Shown here piece by piece: positions 42,028 through 52,108 of a stretch of 64,000 nucleotides of DNA. This DNA comes from Lysinibacillus_B sp036662795. GTDB lineage: Bacteria > Bacillota > Bacilli > Bacillales_A > Planococcaceae. The notes beneath the pieces are model-generated. The model was not told where the DNA came from. It did no database searches and saw only the letters and a program-made list of their open reading frames with translations. Positions within the stretch are counted from its first letter, which is position 1. Every line of letters starts with the position of its first letter. The translations under genes and the position numbers were made by a program. The DNA lies in contig NZ_JBAFWZ010000008.1 in assembly GCF_036662795.1 (NCBI RefSeq), positions 62,001-126,000 of the forward strand, in the 5' to 3' direction.

Positions 42028-42524
42028 ATCTCACTCACTCCTTGATTAACTGTGCGAATATTTAATTTCGACGTACTCGGATTAAATTCAATTGTTCGAC
42101 CGCTATTGCCGCCCGTATCTTCTGCTACAATCGGAATTCCACTTTTGCGAAGCTCCGCCTTAACCGCTTCCACATTACGTGGACCAATTCGCATAGAATC
42201 TCTATCTGATGTAAATTGGAACATTTGGGCTCCACCTGCAATTTTCGCCTTTAACTTAAAAGGTTGAACCCCTTCTAATTTTAACAAATCAATTAATGCT
42301 TGAATCCCAGTGTCTGCAAATTTCGCCACATTTAACGAATCCGCCCGACTTAAACTAGAATCTGGTAACATCACATGAATTAAACCTGCTATTTGCTTTG
42401 AGTCATCATATAAAATAACACCTACACAAGATCCTAAACCTGAAGTCCGAATCGTATTAGGTACTTTTACTACATCCATTTGAGCAATTCCGACTTTAAC
42501 TACTTGATTCGATTGTAGAATCAT
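42024..42524 (-). CDS. cheD: Chemoreceptor glutamine deamidase CheD
   Basis: Deamidates Gln residues of chemoreceptors and binds CheC, stimulating its phosphatase activity. The catalytic triad members Cys33 (GLGSCVGV) and His50 (AGLIHVMLP) are visible, as is the GGAQMF loop. The length is 166 residues, normal. Its ATG overlaps the cheC stop codon (ATGA), matching the functional CheC-CheD partnership. Confidence 0.95.
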   Translation of the reverse strand: MILQSNQVVKVGIAQMDVVKVPNTIRTSGLGSCVGVILYDDSKQIAGLIHVMLPDSSLSRADSLNVAKFADTGIQALIDLLKLEGVQPFKLKAKIAGGAQMFQFTSDRDSMRIGPRNVEAVKAELRKSGIPIVAEDTGGNSGRTIEFNPSTSKLNIRTVNQGVSEI

Positions 42525-43159
42525 CCTTGAGACACTCCAAGTGCTTTAAAAATAGACTCAAACGAATCCGGATCAGGTAATAGGAAGAAATGCCCTTGTA
42601 CCGATTCACTATCTGCTAATTCTTCGTCAAAAATGGATGTATTTATTACAATGACATGATCACTAACATGCGATAACTCAATGAGTCCAATACTAATGAT
42701 TGCACCAAACATATCTACACTTAACCCAGGTACAGTTGGATAAATTTTCAGTCCCGTAAAATCGGATAGGGCCGATAAGTAAGAACCAGATAATATATTC
42801 CCCATTTCCTGCATTGCAGATAATCCTAGCTCCGGTACTGGAGGCTGTGTAAAGTCAAATGATTCATCTCGAATAAGTCTTCGAATAAATCGATTCGCTT
42901 GTTCGATCGGCAATACGAAAAACATACTACCTTCCGCATCACCTTCAATGCGTAAAAAAATCCCTACAACATATGTCTCAGAGCCACCAGCAAGCTCCAT
43001 CATATCATTAAAAGAAACCATTTCTACCTTCGGAACACGCATATCAATCTTCTTATTTAATAAGTCAGATAGCGCAGTCGCTGCATGTGCCGCTCCGATA
43101 TTCCCTATTTCCTTTAATACATCTAAATGTAATGAAGTAATTTTTTGATGGAAATTCAT
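42521..43159 (-). CDS. cheC: CheY-P phosphatase CheC
   Basis: Dephosphorylates CheY-P in the adaptation circuit of Bacillus-type chemotaxis. Both active-site helices are present (LKEIGNIGAAHAATAL near residue 16 and LSAMQEMGNILSGSYL near 115), each with the E-x2-N pair. The length is 212 residues. It lies 60 bp after cheW with a strong hairpin in the gap, and it is coupled to cheD. Confidence 0.95.
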   Translation of the reverse strand: MNFHQKITSLHLDVLKEIGNIGAAHAATALSDLLNKKIDMRVPKVEMVSFNDMMELAGGSETYVVGIFLRIEGDAEGSMFFVLPIEQANRFIRRLIRDESFDFTQPPVPELGLSAMQEMGNILSGSYLSALSDFTGLKIYPTVPGLSVDMFGAIISIGLIELSHVSDHVIVINTSIFDEELADSESVQGHFFLLPDPDSFESIFKALGVSQG

Positions 43160-43184
43160 CTTTTTTGACCCCTACTTTAGTAGA

Positions 43185-43209
43185 TTCTAGGCGGGAAACC
43201 CACCTAGAA
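43185..43209 (-). other. Intra-operon hairpin between cheW and cheC
   Basis: Eleven-base arms TTCTAGGTGGG/CCCGCCTAGAA (one wobble) with a 3-nt loop, without a U-tract (followed by TCTACTAAAG). It is more likely an mRNA stability or processing element than a terminator. Confidence 0.6.
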
Positions 43210-43219
43210 AATTAATCTT

Positions 43220-43666
43220 TTACCCTAATGGATTTAACACTTTGTCTAAATGTAACAAAATAAGTAAACGTTTATCTAATTTTGCTACACCTGAAATGAA
43301 TTCTTCCTCTAGAGAACCTACGACTTCTGGCTGCTGCTCAATAGATGTCGTTTGAATGTCTAATACATCGTTTGCTGAATCAACGACAAAGCCCACTTCC
43401 ATATCCTCTAGTTGAATAATGATGATACGTGTTGTATCCTCGTTCGTCGAGCCAACAATTCCAAAACGCTCACGTAGATCGATGATTGGCGTAACGACCC
43501 CACGTAAATTAATAACACCTTTAACAAAGCGTGGTGTTTTCGGAACACGCGTAATGTGCATTAATTTTTCAATACCGCGTACATATGATACCGGTATTGC
43601 ATATTCTTTATCTGCTAATTGAAATACAATCACTTTAATGTAATCTTGCTCAACAGCATTTGTCAT
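43220..43666 (-). CDS. cheW: Chemotaxis coupling protein CheW
   Basis: Scaffold linking chemoreceptors to CheA. The SH3-like double-barrel pattern is clear: VIVFQLADKEYAIPVSYVRGIEKLMHITRVPKTPRFVKGVINLRGVVTPIIDLRERF split over residues 9-66, then GFVVDSANDVLDI. The length is 148 residues. It is downstream of cheA by 29 bp in the same operon. Confidence 0.96.
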   Translation of the reverse strand: MTNAVEQDYIKVIVFQLADKEYAIPVSYVRGIEKLMHITRVPKTPRFVKGVINLRGVVTPIIDLRERFGIVGSTNEDTTRIIIIQLEDMEVGFVVDSANDVLDIQTTSIEQQPEVVGSLEEEFISGVAKLDKRLLILLHLDKVLNPLG

Positions 43667-43695
43667 ATTCTACACCTCTTTATTCATCCTATTTC

Positions 43696-45762
43696 CTACA
43701 TAAGAGCATTACAGTCTACAATTAACGCTACTTTCCCATTACCTAAAATTGTTGCACCAGAAATTGCAAAAATGTTTGTTAAGTAATTACCCAGTGATTT
43801 TAAAACAATCTCTTGCTGACCGATAAATGAATCTACCACTAAACCTGCTAGTTTCTCACCTTTACGAACGATCACAACTGAATGGAATTCATCTTCTACT
43901 GCTTCATTACGAGGCACTTCGAATACTTCCTCTAAGAATATTAAAGGAACTACTTTGCCACGGAAATCAATCACCTTTTGATTGTGTGCATTTAAAATAT
44001 CTGAATTACGAATAATAGACGTTTCAATAATAGATGAAAGCGGAATTGCATAAATTTCTTTTTCAATTTCAACTAACATAACTGAAATAATTGATAGGGT
44101 TAACGGTAATTGAATTGAAAATACTGACCCTACATTTTGTGTAGACTCAATGGATATATTACCTCCAAGGGATTCAATTGTTGTTTTTACAACATCTAAT
44201 CCCACGCCTCTACCAGATACATCGGAAATGACATCTGCTGTTGAGAAGCCTGAAGCTAAAATAAGCTCATTAATTTGCTTATCAGACAAAGAATTTGCCA
44301 CTTCTTGGGAAACAACACCCTTAGAAAGCGCTTTTGCTAGTACCTTCTCACGATTAATACCGGCACCATCATCTTCTATCTCAATAAATACATAGTTTCC
44401 GCTATGATAAGCACGTAGCTGAACTGTCCCCTCTTCCGGCTTACCTTTGGAGCGACGAATTTCAGGACTTTCAATACCATGATCAAGCGAGTTTCGAATT
44501 AAGTGAACTAATGGATCACCAATTTCATCAATAACTGTACGGTCTAACTCTGTTTCCGCACCGATAATTTCTAAGTTAATTTTTTTATTTAAATCACGTG
44601 ATAATTGACGAACCATTTTTGGGAAACGATTGAATACTGTTTCCACAGGTACCATACGCATTGTTAAAATAATATTTTGTAAGTCGCCCATTACTCGACT
44701 CATACGCTCAACTGTTTCGTTTAATTCTCCATGATTCACTTCAGAAGCAATAGATTGCAATCGTCCACGATCAATTACTAGCTCTTCGAATAAATTCATT
44801 AACACATCTAAGCGTTCAATATTTACACGAATTGTTTTACTTGTCGCTACAGCTGTTGTTTTATTATTTGTTGGCGCTGCTTTTTTGTCCGCAGTATTTG
44901 ATACAGGAGCAACTGCCTGAGTTGCAGGTGGTGTAGCCTCAACTTGTCTAACAGGTGCTTCCTCTATTACACTAGATTCTTTAAACGAGGACGGGTGAAT
45001 TTCGGTTACTTCAACCGTTTCAACCTCTGATACCTTTAATAATTTTTTCTGTAAATCTTCTGCACTTTCTTTTGAAATGAAAGCTACGTAGAAAATACTA
45101 TCAAACTGTTCTTCTTCTAACCTATCTACAGAAGGTGATGATTTAATGACATCTCCATTTTTCTCTAATATTTCAAATACCATAAACACACGAGCTGCCT
45201 TCAATAAGCAATCCTCGCGAAGGACTACAGTAATTTCATATGCTTTATAATCTTGATCGGCTGATTGATGTAGGATCGTTTTTTCAAAATCATCGTACAC
45301 TAGTTTTAGTTCCGTTGTTGTAGCAGCTTGCTCAGCCGTAGCCGATGCTTGTTCTAAGTTAGCAGGCGCTGCTATAGCAACCTCACCTGATTCAATACGT
45401 TTTAATTGTTCAACAGTTCCTTGAACATTTCGCTTACCATCACCACCACTAGCAATATCCATTACCATTTCCTCTAGGTGATCCACCGATTCAAATACTA
45501 CATCTAAAATTTCAGGTGTTACTTTAATTTTTTCGTTACGAATCGCATCTAATACATTTTCCATTTTATGCGTTAAATCCGCTAAATCCTCAAACCCCAT
45601 CGTAGCCGACATACCTTTTAACGTATGTGCCGAACGGAAGATTTCACCAACGATTGCTAAATCTTCTGGATTTTTTTCTAGCTCTAATAAATGCTCGCTA
45701 CAAGCTTGTAAATGTTCTTTACTTTCATCGATAAACATTTCTAAATATTGGTTTACTTCCAT
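43696..45762 (-). CDS. cheA: Chemotaxis histidine kinase CheA
   Basis: Autophosphorylates in response to receptor state and passes phosphate to CheY and CheB. Domains in order: HPt with His46 (RSAHTLKG), a P2-type substrate-binding region (about 155-270), dimerisation (about 315-380), HATPase (NSLDHGIE, DDGAGINREKV, SDVSGRGVGLDVV) and C-terminal CheW-like regulatory domain. The length is 688 residues. It lies 14 bp after cheB. Confidence 0.96.
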   Translation of the reverse strand: MEVNQYLEMFIDESKEHLQACSEHLLELEKNPEDLAIVGEIFRSAHTLKGMSATMGFEDLADLTHKMENVLDAIRNEKIKVTPEILDVVFESVDHLEEMVMDIASGGDGKRNVQGTVEQLKRIESGEVAIAAPANLEQASATAEQAATTTELKLVYDDFEKTILHQSADQDYKAYEITVVLREDCLLKAARVFMVFEILEKNGDVIKSSPSVDRLEEEQFDSIFYVAFISKESAEDLQKKLLKVSEVETVEVTEIHPSSFKESSVIEEAPVRQVEATPPATQAVAPVSNTADKKAAPTNNKTTAVATSKTIRVNIERLDVLMNLFEELVIDRGRLQSIASEVNHGELNETVERMSRVMGDLQNIILTMRMVPVETVFNRFPKMVRQLSRDLNKKINLEIIGAETELDRTVIDEIGDPLVHLIRNSLDHGIESPEIRRSKGKPEEGTVQLRAYHSGNYVFIEIEDDGAGINREKVLAKALSKGVVSQEVANSLSDKQINELILASGFSTADVISDVSGRGVGLDVVKTTIESLGGNISIESTQNVGSVFSIQLPLTLSIISVMLVEIEKEIYAIPLSSIIETSIIRNSDILNAHNQKVIDFRGKVVPLIFLEEVFEVPRNEAVEDEFHSVVIVRKGEKLAGLVVDSFIGQQEIVLKSLGNYLTNIFAISGATILGNGKVALIVDCNALM

Positions 45763-45776
45763 AAGAGGACACCCCT

Positions 45777-46931
45777 TTAAAACATAAATTTCATAATACT
45801 TTGTGCAATATCGTCAACATCTGCTATTTCATCTACAAGCTGCGTTTCCACGGCAGCTTTAGGCATTCCATATACGATACATGTTTCTGCTGACTCTGCA
45901 ATGGCCATTACGTTACCCTTTTGTTTTAAAGCTATTAAACCTTTCGAACCGTCATATCCCATTCCAGTCATGATAACTGCAATTTTATCAAGGTCTTGAT
46001 ACTTACTTACATCTTCAAACATGACATCAACTGATGGGCGATGACCTGAACGAGGAGGTTCTGTTTGATCAAGCACGATAGCAAAAGATGTACCAACCTT
46101 TCGTAGCTTCAAATGGTAACCTCCAGGTGCAATATACGCTACTCCATTTTGTAATATATCGCCATGTTCTGCCTCTTTTACAGTGATCTCACTTAATTGA
46201 TCGAGCCTTGTTGCAAGCGATTTAGTAAAACCAGCTGGCATATGCTGTACAATTAAAATTGGTGCTTGAATGTTCGCAGGTATTTTTGTTATAACTTCCT
46301 GCAGTGCACGCGGCCCACCTGTAGAAGTACCGATAAGTACGATTTTTTTTGATGATTTGCTCCACTCTTTTTTTAAAGTCGATTGAAGAGATACATTCGA
46401 CACCGCTCCCTTTTTGCTAATCATTGTAGGTTTACTCGATGTTGCAAAAACTTTAGAATTTATTATTGATTTCTCTTCTTGAGGTTTACTAATATTTAAT
46501 GGCTTTTTTAATTTTGCAACCGATACTTCTGTTGCTTGCTCAACTTTATGCACTAGCTCTTCTTTAATTTTGTGTAAATCTAAAGAAATAGTACCACTTG
46601 GCTTTGCAACAAAATCAACTGCCCCATATTCCATCGCCGTTAATGTATTGTCAGCACCTCTTTGAGTTGTACTCGAAAGCATGATTACTGGAACTGGACA
46701 AATCGTCATGATTTCTTTTAAGGCATCTAGACCATTCATTTCTGGCATTTCTACATCCATTGTTACAACATTAGGTTTTAACTGTTGAATTTTCTTGATT
46801 GCATCTTTCCCATTACGTGCCGTACCGGCAATTTCAACTTTCGAATTACCTACAAAAAAGTCGCTAATTAGTTTTCTCATAAAAGCAGAGTCATCAACAA
46901 TTAATAGCTTGCTTTTGTTTGAGAAGTCCAA
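45777..46931 (-). CDS. cheB: Protein-glutamate methylesterase/response regulator CheB
   Basis: Demethylates chemoreceptors during adaptation. The N-terminal receiver has the phospho-acceptor Asp59 (VTMDVEMPEMNG). The C-terminal esterase has IGTSTGGPRALQEVI, IVQHMPAGFTKSLA and MTGMGYDG, with catalytic Ser, His and Asp. The length is 384 residues. The start is TTG at 46931 directly after the flhG stop codon, with AAAGGA 9 bp upstream inside flhG. Confidence 0.94.
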   Translation of the reverse strand: MDFSNKSKLLIVDDSAFMRKLISDFFVGNSKVEIAGTARNGKDAIKKIQQLKPNVVTMDVEMPEMNGLDALKEIMTICPVPVIMLSSTTQRGADNTLTAMEYGAVDFVAKPSGTISLDLHKIKEELVHKVEQATEVSVAKLKKPLNISKPQEEKSIINSKVFATSSKPTMISKKGAVSNVSLQSTLKKEWSKSSKKIVLIGTSTGGPRALQEVITKIPANIQAPILIVQHMPAGFTKSLATRLDQLSEITVKEAEHGDILQNGVAYIAPGGYHLKLRKVGTSFAIVLDQTEPPRSGHRPSVDVMFEDVSKYQDLDKIAVIMTGMGYDGSKGLIALKQKGNVMAIAESAETCIVYGMPKAAVETQLVDEIADVDDIAQSIMKFMF

Positions 46932-47804
46932 TTAATCACGTCCTTTCGAGAAAATACTTTTAAGCTTTGATAAGAAATTTTTTGATTCTATTGGGGCATG
47001 AACTTCATCTTCCCTGTGATGAATAAAACGTTGAACTATTTGCCTCATCGTCTTTGTAATCGGTGCATCTGGATATGAAATCGTAAAAGGCACTTGTTCT
47101 CTTACTGCTTTACGGACGATTGGGTCTTCAGGTAAAGAACCTAAAATGACACATTCTTTCTTCAAAAATTTATTCATTGCACTATGAAGACGATTTACTG
47201 TTTCTCGCCCCTCCTCTACCGTAAAGGCTCGGTTACATAATAAATAGAAAGTTTTTTGACTATCTTTTAAATTAATATATTTCATCATCGAATAGGCATC
47301 CATAATCGCTGTCGGTTCTGCAGTAGAAATTACAATAATTTCATCTACGGAAACTAGTAGCTCCAGCGACCAATTTGTAGCTCCTGCGCCCATATCAAAC
47401 AAGATATAGTCAAATGATTTTTGAAGATGTTCGAATGCTTCTATTAATAAATCAAACGTATTACCTGACCAATCAAGAAGTGAGCCCATTCCAGAGCCTC
47501 CGGAAATATAATGTAAATCATTCGGACCTTCGTACATAACTTCTGTAATAGTCAAGTTTCCTTCTAAATAGTCCTTCAAACTATATTGTACACTTTTCCC
47601 AATTAGAATGTGAATATTTCCCATGCCGATATCCATATCTAAAATAACTACTCTTTTACCTTCTTTTGCAAGTAGTGTGGCGAAATTCATCGTAAAATTA
47701 CTTTTACCTACTCCGCCTTTCCCACTAACTACAGCTATAGATTTCCCTAAAGCACCTTCACTTTCAAGCATTTTCATCCTTAATTTTTCCGCTTGATCTC
47801 TCAT
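46932..47804 (-). CDS. flhG: MinD-like ATPase FlhG (YlxH)
   Basis: Regulates flagellar number and position with FlhF, and interacts with the C-ring in Bacillus. Deviant Walker A SGKGGVGKSNFTMNFA (near residues 27-42), DMDIGMGNIHILIG and FDMGAGATNWSLELL mark the ParA/MinD fold. An N-terminal DQAEKLRMKMLESE resembles the segment that activates FlhF. The length is 290 residues. TAATG overlap with flhF couples the two. Confidence 0.94.
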   Translation of the reverse strand: MRDQAEKLRMKMLESEGALGKSIAVVSGKGGVGKSNFTMNFATLLAKEGKRVVILDMDIGMGNIHILIGKSVQYSLKDYLEGNLTITEVMYEGPNDLHYISGGSGMGSLLDWSGNTFDLLIEAFEHLQKSFDYILFDMGAGATNWSLELLVSVDEIIVISTAEPTAIMDAYSMMKYINLKDSQKTFYLLCNRAFTVEEGRETVNRLHSAMNKFLKKECVILGSLPEDPIVRKAVREQVPFTISYPDAPITKTMRQIVQRFIHHREDEVHAPIESKNFLSKLKSIFSKGRD

Positions 47805-48961
47805 TAATCTTCTCCTTGAAAGAACAATTCAAATAATTTATCTAGGTCTGGTTGCTCAATATCCTCTGGTACTTCTTGTCCATCCGTATAGTAAGCAAGT
47901 CCTTTATTATATTTAATCATTAAATTGAACATAGTGCCAACGGAATTTGTTTCATCTAACTTCGTAAAGATAAATTTCCCAATAGGAAGCTGCTCGAACT
48001 GATCAATAATAGCCTCTAAATCTCTTTCTTTAGCAGTTAATGAAAGTACTAGTAGGGATTCGGCCTGTTCACTAAAATCAACTAGCTTTTGTAAATCGTT
48101 TACATATTTTGCTTCTTTATAGTTTCTTCCTGCTGTATCGATAAAAACAATATCTAAATGAGCTAATTTCTCGATTGCTGCCTTATAATCTTCTACGTTA
48201 TAGACAATTTCGACCGGTGCCTGTAATAAACCAGCATAAGTTTTCAGCTGTTCAATCGCTGCAATACGGTATGTATCTGTAGTGATAAACCCTACTTTTT
48301 TCTTATTTTCTAAAACCGCTCTTGCAGCCATTTTCGCAATCGTCGTTGTTTTACCAACCCCTGTAGGTCCAAGCACATTAATGAATTGTTTTTCATACGA
48401 TAAGGCTTGAATTGGAAGGTGAGCTAATCTTTCTCGCAAATAGTTCTCTGCTAAAGCACGCATTTCTTCAAACTGAATTTCCTGTTCACTATTTTTAAAA
48501 TACATAAAAAGCTCATCACTAATCGCTGTGATGAGCTCTTTGCTTAGCTCTTGACGCTTTAAATAATCTACAAAAGGCAAGAGTTCATCTGGATATTGGG
48601 ATTGAATTGTTTGCCTTTGCATCGATTGCATAATCGATTTTAAATCTGCTATTTCCTTTTTTAATTCTTCGTTTATTGTAGTATTTTCTCTCTTCTGATC
48701 CTGTACAACGTATGAATCCATAACAGGTTGCCCATTTGTCGATGGTACTTGAGAAATATCTGGCAGTGGTGGAACGACTGACTTTTTCTCCATCGTGTCC
48801 ACCCCTGCTACTACTTCAAAGCTTTTTTGTTTAACTAATCCGAATAACTTCTTTGTAACAACTACTTTTGAATTTAAAATAACTGCATCATCACCTAAAT
48901 CAGCACGAATGAGCTTCATTGCTTCTGCAATAGATGGAGCATAATATTTCTTCATTTTCAT
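47804..48961 (-). CDS. flhF: SRP-type GTPase FlhF
   Basis: Determines where flagella assemble. It has an N-terminal basic B domain, then a GTPase NG domain with GPTGVGKTTTIAKMAARA (G1), DTYRIAAIEQLKTYA, FIDTAGRN and FTKLDET. The length is 385 residues (B. subtilis 366). Its start overlaps the flhA stop codon by 4 bp. The first ATG (48961) and a second at 48955 are both usable; the first is listed. Confidence 0.94.
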   Translation of the reverse strand: MKMKKYYAPSIAEAMKLIRADLGDDAVILNSKVVVTKKLFGLVKQKSFEVVAGVDTMEKKSVVPPLPDISQVPSTNGQPVMDSYVVQDQKRENTTINEELKKEIADLKSIMQSMQRQTIQSQYPDELLPFVDYLKRQELSKELITAISDELFMYFKNSEQEIQFEEMRALAENYLRERLAHLPIQALSYEKQFINVLGPTGVGKTTTIAKMAARAVLENKKKVGFITTDTYRIAAIEQLKTYAGLLQAPVEIVYNVEDYKAAIEKLAHLDIVFIDTAGRNYKEAKYVNDLQKLVDFSEQAESLLVLSLTAKERDLEAIIDQFEQLPIGKFIFTKLDETNSVGTMFNLMIKYNKGLAYYTDGQEVPEDIEQPDLDKLFELFFQGED

Positions 48962-50991
48962 TCTACATTCACCACCCCGACACTTTGTATTTCAACTGCT
49001 GCATCTAGTTCATTATAGGATAATATCGGAATTTGCGGGAAGTAACGTTCTGTAAGCTGGCGAACATACAACCGAACCCCCGGCGAACATAAAATAAGTG
49101 GTGATTGCTCAATAAACGAAACACGCTCCACTTCCTTTGCAATGGCTTCAAGCACATATTGTGATTCTTGCGGGTCCATCGCTAGGTAATTCCCATGGTC
49201 CGTTTGCTGTATACTATCTGCTACTAATTTTTCAACTTTCCCAGAAACAGTAATTACCTTTAATGCCGGTTGTCCATTCACAAATTGTGAAGTGATCTGG
49301 CGAGCTAATGCCTGTCGTACATATTCAGTTAAAATATCTGTATCACTCGTCAATTTCGAATAATCAGCGAGTGTTTCAAAAATAATTGGTAAATTACGAA
49401 TAGATACATTTTCTCTTAATAACTTTGCCAACACTTTTTGAATTTCTCCTATAGAAAGAGGAGCAGGAGTAAGCTCATCAACTAAAATGGCATGAGTTTC
49501 GCGTAAATGATCGATAAGCTGCTTTGTTTCCTGACGTCCCAGTAATTCATGCGCATTTGCACGAATCATTTCTGTTAAATGCGTAGATACAACACTTGGT
49601 GGATCAACAACAGTATAGCCAAGCATTTCGGCATCTTCCTTTACTACCTCAGTAATCCATTTTGCTGGTAGTCCGAATGAAGGCTCAATTGTATCAATCC
49701 CATCGATTGAATCATCATCGCCTGGACTCATCGCTAAATAGTGATCAAGTAATAACTCGCCTCTAGCCATTTCATTACCTTTTATTTTTATTCGATATTC
49801 ATTCGGTTGAAGCTGAATATTATCGCGAATACGAACGACTGGGATAACAATCCCCAGTTCAAGAGCCAATTGACGACGAATCATGACTACTCGGTCAAGT
49901 AGGTCCCCTCCTTGCGCCGCATCTACTAATGGAATTAAGCCGTAACCAAACTCAAATTCGATCGGGTCAACACTTAATAAATTAACTACATTTTCTGGAC
50001 TCTTCATTGTATCAGTAGCAACCTCTTGTTCAAGCTCAAGTAATTCTTCTGGATCTTCCTCTTTTTTACGATTCATCAAGAACGCGCCTATTGCAAGTGA
50101 AGCAGCGATTGGTAATGTAATCCATCCTGGAATCGGTGTAAATAATCCTAGTAAAAGAATTGTAGCAGCTGCAACATAAAGTAATTTTGACTGTGCAAAT
50201 AATTGATTTGTAATATCCACACCTAAATTGCCATCAGAAGCTGCACGCGTAACAACGATACCTGTTGCAGTTGAAATTAATAGAGCAGGAATTTGTGATA
50301 CTAGTCCATCACCTACAGTTAAAATAGAGAAGTGATTAGCAGCCTCGCCGAATGCCATTTCCATTTGTACTATTCCAATAATCATACCTACTAATAGATT
50401 GATAAATACCATGATTATTGAGGCGATCGCATCACCTTTTACGAATTTTGTCGCACCGTCCATAGCTCCATAAAAGTCAGCCTCGCCCGCAACCTTATCA
50501 CGACGTTCACGAGCATCTTTTTCAGAAATAATACCTGCATTTAAATCCGCATCAATACTCATTTGCTTACCTGGCATCGCATCTAAAGTAAATCGTGCTG
50601 CTACCTCAGCAACACGTTCGGAACCTTTTGTAATAACGATAAATTGAATAATAACTAGTAACAAGAAAATAACGAGACCGACTAAAATATTTCCACCTGT
50701 TACGAAATTACCAAATGTATCTACTACATCTCCCGCATCTCCATTTGCAAGAATTGCTCGAGTCGTAGAAACAGACAAAGCAAGTCGAAACAATGTCAAC
50801 AGTAATATTACCGTAGGAAAAATAGAGAAATCTAACGCTTCCTTCATATTCATCGATGTTAATAATACTAATAGGGCTAATGTAATGTTAATAATAATTA
50901 AGAAACTTAGTAACCATGTTGGTAGAGGGATGATGAGCATCGCTACGATTAAAATAACCGCACCTAAAACCCCTAAATCGCGAACTTGCAT
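48958..50991 (-). CDS. flhA: Flagellar export apparatus protein FlhA
   Basis: Major export-gate protein: eight predicted membrane segments in the first 330 residues, then a large cytoplasmic domain that docks substrates and chaperones. The family core RVAEVAARFTLDAMPGKQMSIDADLNAG is present, as is GDAIASI. The length is 677 residues (B. subtilis 677). It lies 26 bp after flhB. Confidence 0.96.
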   Translation of the reverse strand: MQVRDLGVLGAVILIVAMLIIPLPTWLLSFLIIINITLALLVLLTSMNMKEALDFSIFPTVILLLTLFRLALSVSTTRAILANGDAGDVVDTFGNFVTGGNILVGLVIFLLLVIIQFIVITKGSERVAEVAARFTLDAMPGKQMSIDADLNAGIISEKDARERRDKVAGEADFYGAMDGATKFVKGDAIASIIMVFINLLVGMIIGIVQMEMAFGEAANHFSILTVGDGLVSQIPALLISTATGIVVTRAASDGNLGVDITNQLFAQSKLLYVAAATILLLGLFTPIPGWITLPIAASLAIGAFLMNRKKEEDPEELLELEQEVATDTMKSPENVVNLLSVDPIEFEFGYGLIPLVDAAQGGDLLDRVVMIRRQLALELGIVIPVVRIRDNIQLQPNEYRIKIKGNEMARGELLLDHYLAMSPGDDDSIDGIDTIEPSFGLPAKWITEVVKEDAEMLGYTVVDPPSVVSTHLTEMIRANAHELLGRQETKQLIDHLRETHAILVDELTPAPLSIGEIQKVLAKLLRENVSIRNLPIIFETLADYSKLTSDTDILTEYVRQALARQITSQFVNGQPALKVITVSGKVEKLVADSIQQTDHGNYLAMDPQESQYVLEAIAKEVERVSFIEQSPLILCSPGVRLYVRQLTERYFPQIPILSYNELDAAVEIQSVGVVNVE

Positions 50992-51017
50992 GGTTTTCCC
51001 TCCTAATGTTACGTGTT

Positions 51018-52106
51018 TTAAATCTTACGTTTAATTCGGTATACATAAGCTAAAATTTCTGCTACCGCCTTGAAAAATTCTTCTGGCACTGGATCACCAA
51101 TTTCTACTTGATCATACATCGCACGCGCAAGTGGACGATTTTCCACCATAATGACGTTATGTTCATTAGCAATCATCTTTATTTTTTGAGCAACAAAGTC
51201 TGTACCCTTTGCAATAACACGTGGCGCGTCCATATTTTCTTCATCATATTTAAGAGCAATCGCATAGTGAGTCGGGTTTGTAATAACGACATCTGCATGC
51301 GGTACTTCTTGCATCATACGACGCATGGCCATCTCACGCTGACGTTGCTTAATTTTAGATTTAATAAGTGGGTCACCTTCTGCATTTTTATGCTCATCCT
51401 TAATGTCTTGCTTTGACATTTTTAATTGCTTTTCATATTCAAACTTCTCATATATATAGTCAAGAAGGGCAATCAGCAAGAGCATAATAGAGGCTGCAAC
51501 CCCCATCAATGCAGATAAATACGCAACCGTTGTTAAAGTTTCCCATGGACTTTGAAAGGATAGTGATAAAACTTCATCCAGATTCACCCAAATTACAAAT
51601 GTCGTTACCGCACCAATAAAAGATATTTTTAATAACGACTTTACTAAATTAATAATGGCTCGAACTGAAATAATTTTTTTTATACCCTTTATCGGATCAA
51701 TTTTCTTTAAATCGAATTTTAAAGTTTCAGTCGTAAATAAAAATCCAAACTGCAAATAGTTAGCTCCAATACCTGCAACGACAGCAATGACCATAATGGG
51801 TAAAACGATAATCGCCATTTGCTTAAGTGATTCGACATAAATTTCCATTGCAGTTTCAGCTGTTAATGTTTCAATTAACATATATCGCTGGAATGCTTGA
51901 TGTAAAAAGGAAAATAATCCATTTTGCATCATTGGGGCAGCAAATATTAAAAACATAAACATAAGAAGCAATAGAATGGCTGCTGTTACATCCTGGCTTT
52001 TTAACACTTGTCCCTTTTTCCGAGCATCTTGACGTTTCTTCGGTGTTGCTTTTTCTGTTTTTTCTCCTGCAAAAAATTGAAGATTTAATGAAACTAATAG
52101 CTTCAT
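51018..52106 (-). CDS. flhB: Flagellar export switch protein FlhB
   Basis: Membrane protein that switches export from hook to filament substrates. Four membrane segments are followed by a cytoplasmic domain with the autocleavage site NPTH at residues 277-280 (cleavage between N and P) in VVITNPTHYAIALKYD. The N-terminal LNLQFFAGEKTEKATPKKRQDARKKGQV is typical. The length is 362 residues. It directly follows fliR. Confidence 0.96.
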   Translation of the reverse strand: MKLLVSLNLQFFAGEKTEKATPKKRQDARKKGQVLKSQDVTAAILLLLMFMFLIFAAPMMQNGLFSFLHQAFQRYMLIETLTAETAMEIYVESLKQMAIIVLPIMVIAVVAGIGANYLQFGFLFTTETLKFDLKKIDPIKGIKKIISVRAIINLVKSLLKISFIGAVTTFVIWVNLDEVLSLSFQSPWETLTTVAYLSALMGVAASIMLLLIALLDYIYEKFEYEKQLKMSKQDIKDEHKNAEGDPLIKSKIKQRQREMAMRRMMQEVPHADVVITNPTHYAIALKYDEENMDAPRVIAKGTDFVAQKIKMIANEHNVIMVENRPLARAMYDQVEIGDPVPEEFFKAVAEILAYVYRIKRKI

Positions 52107-52108
52107 AC

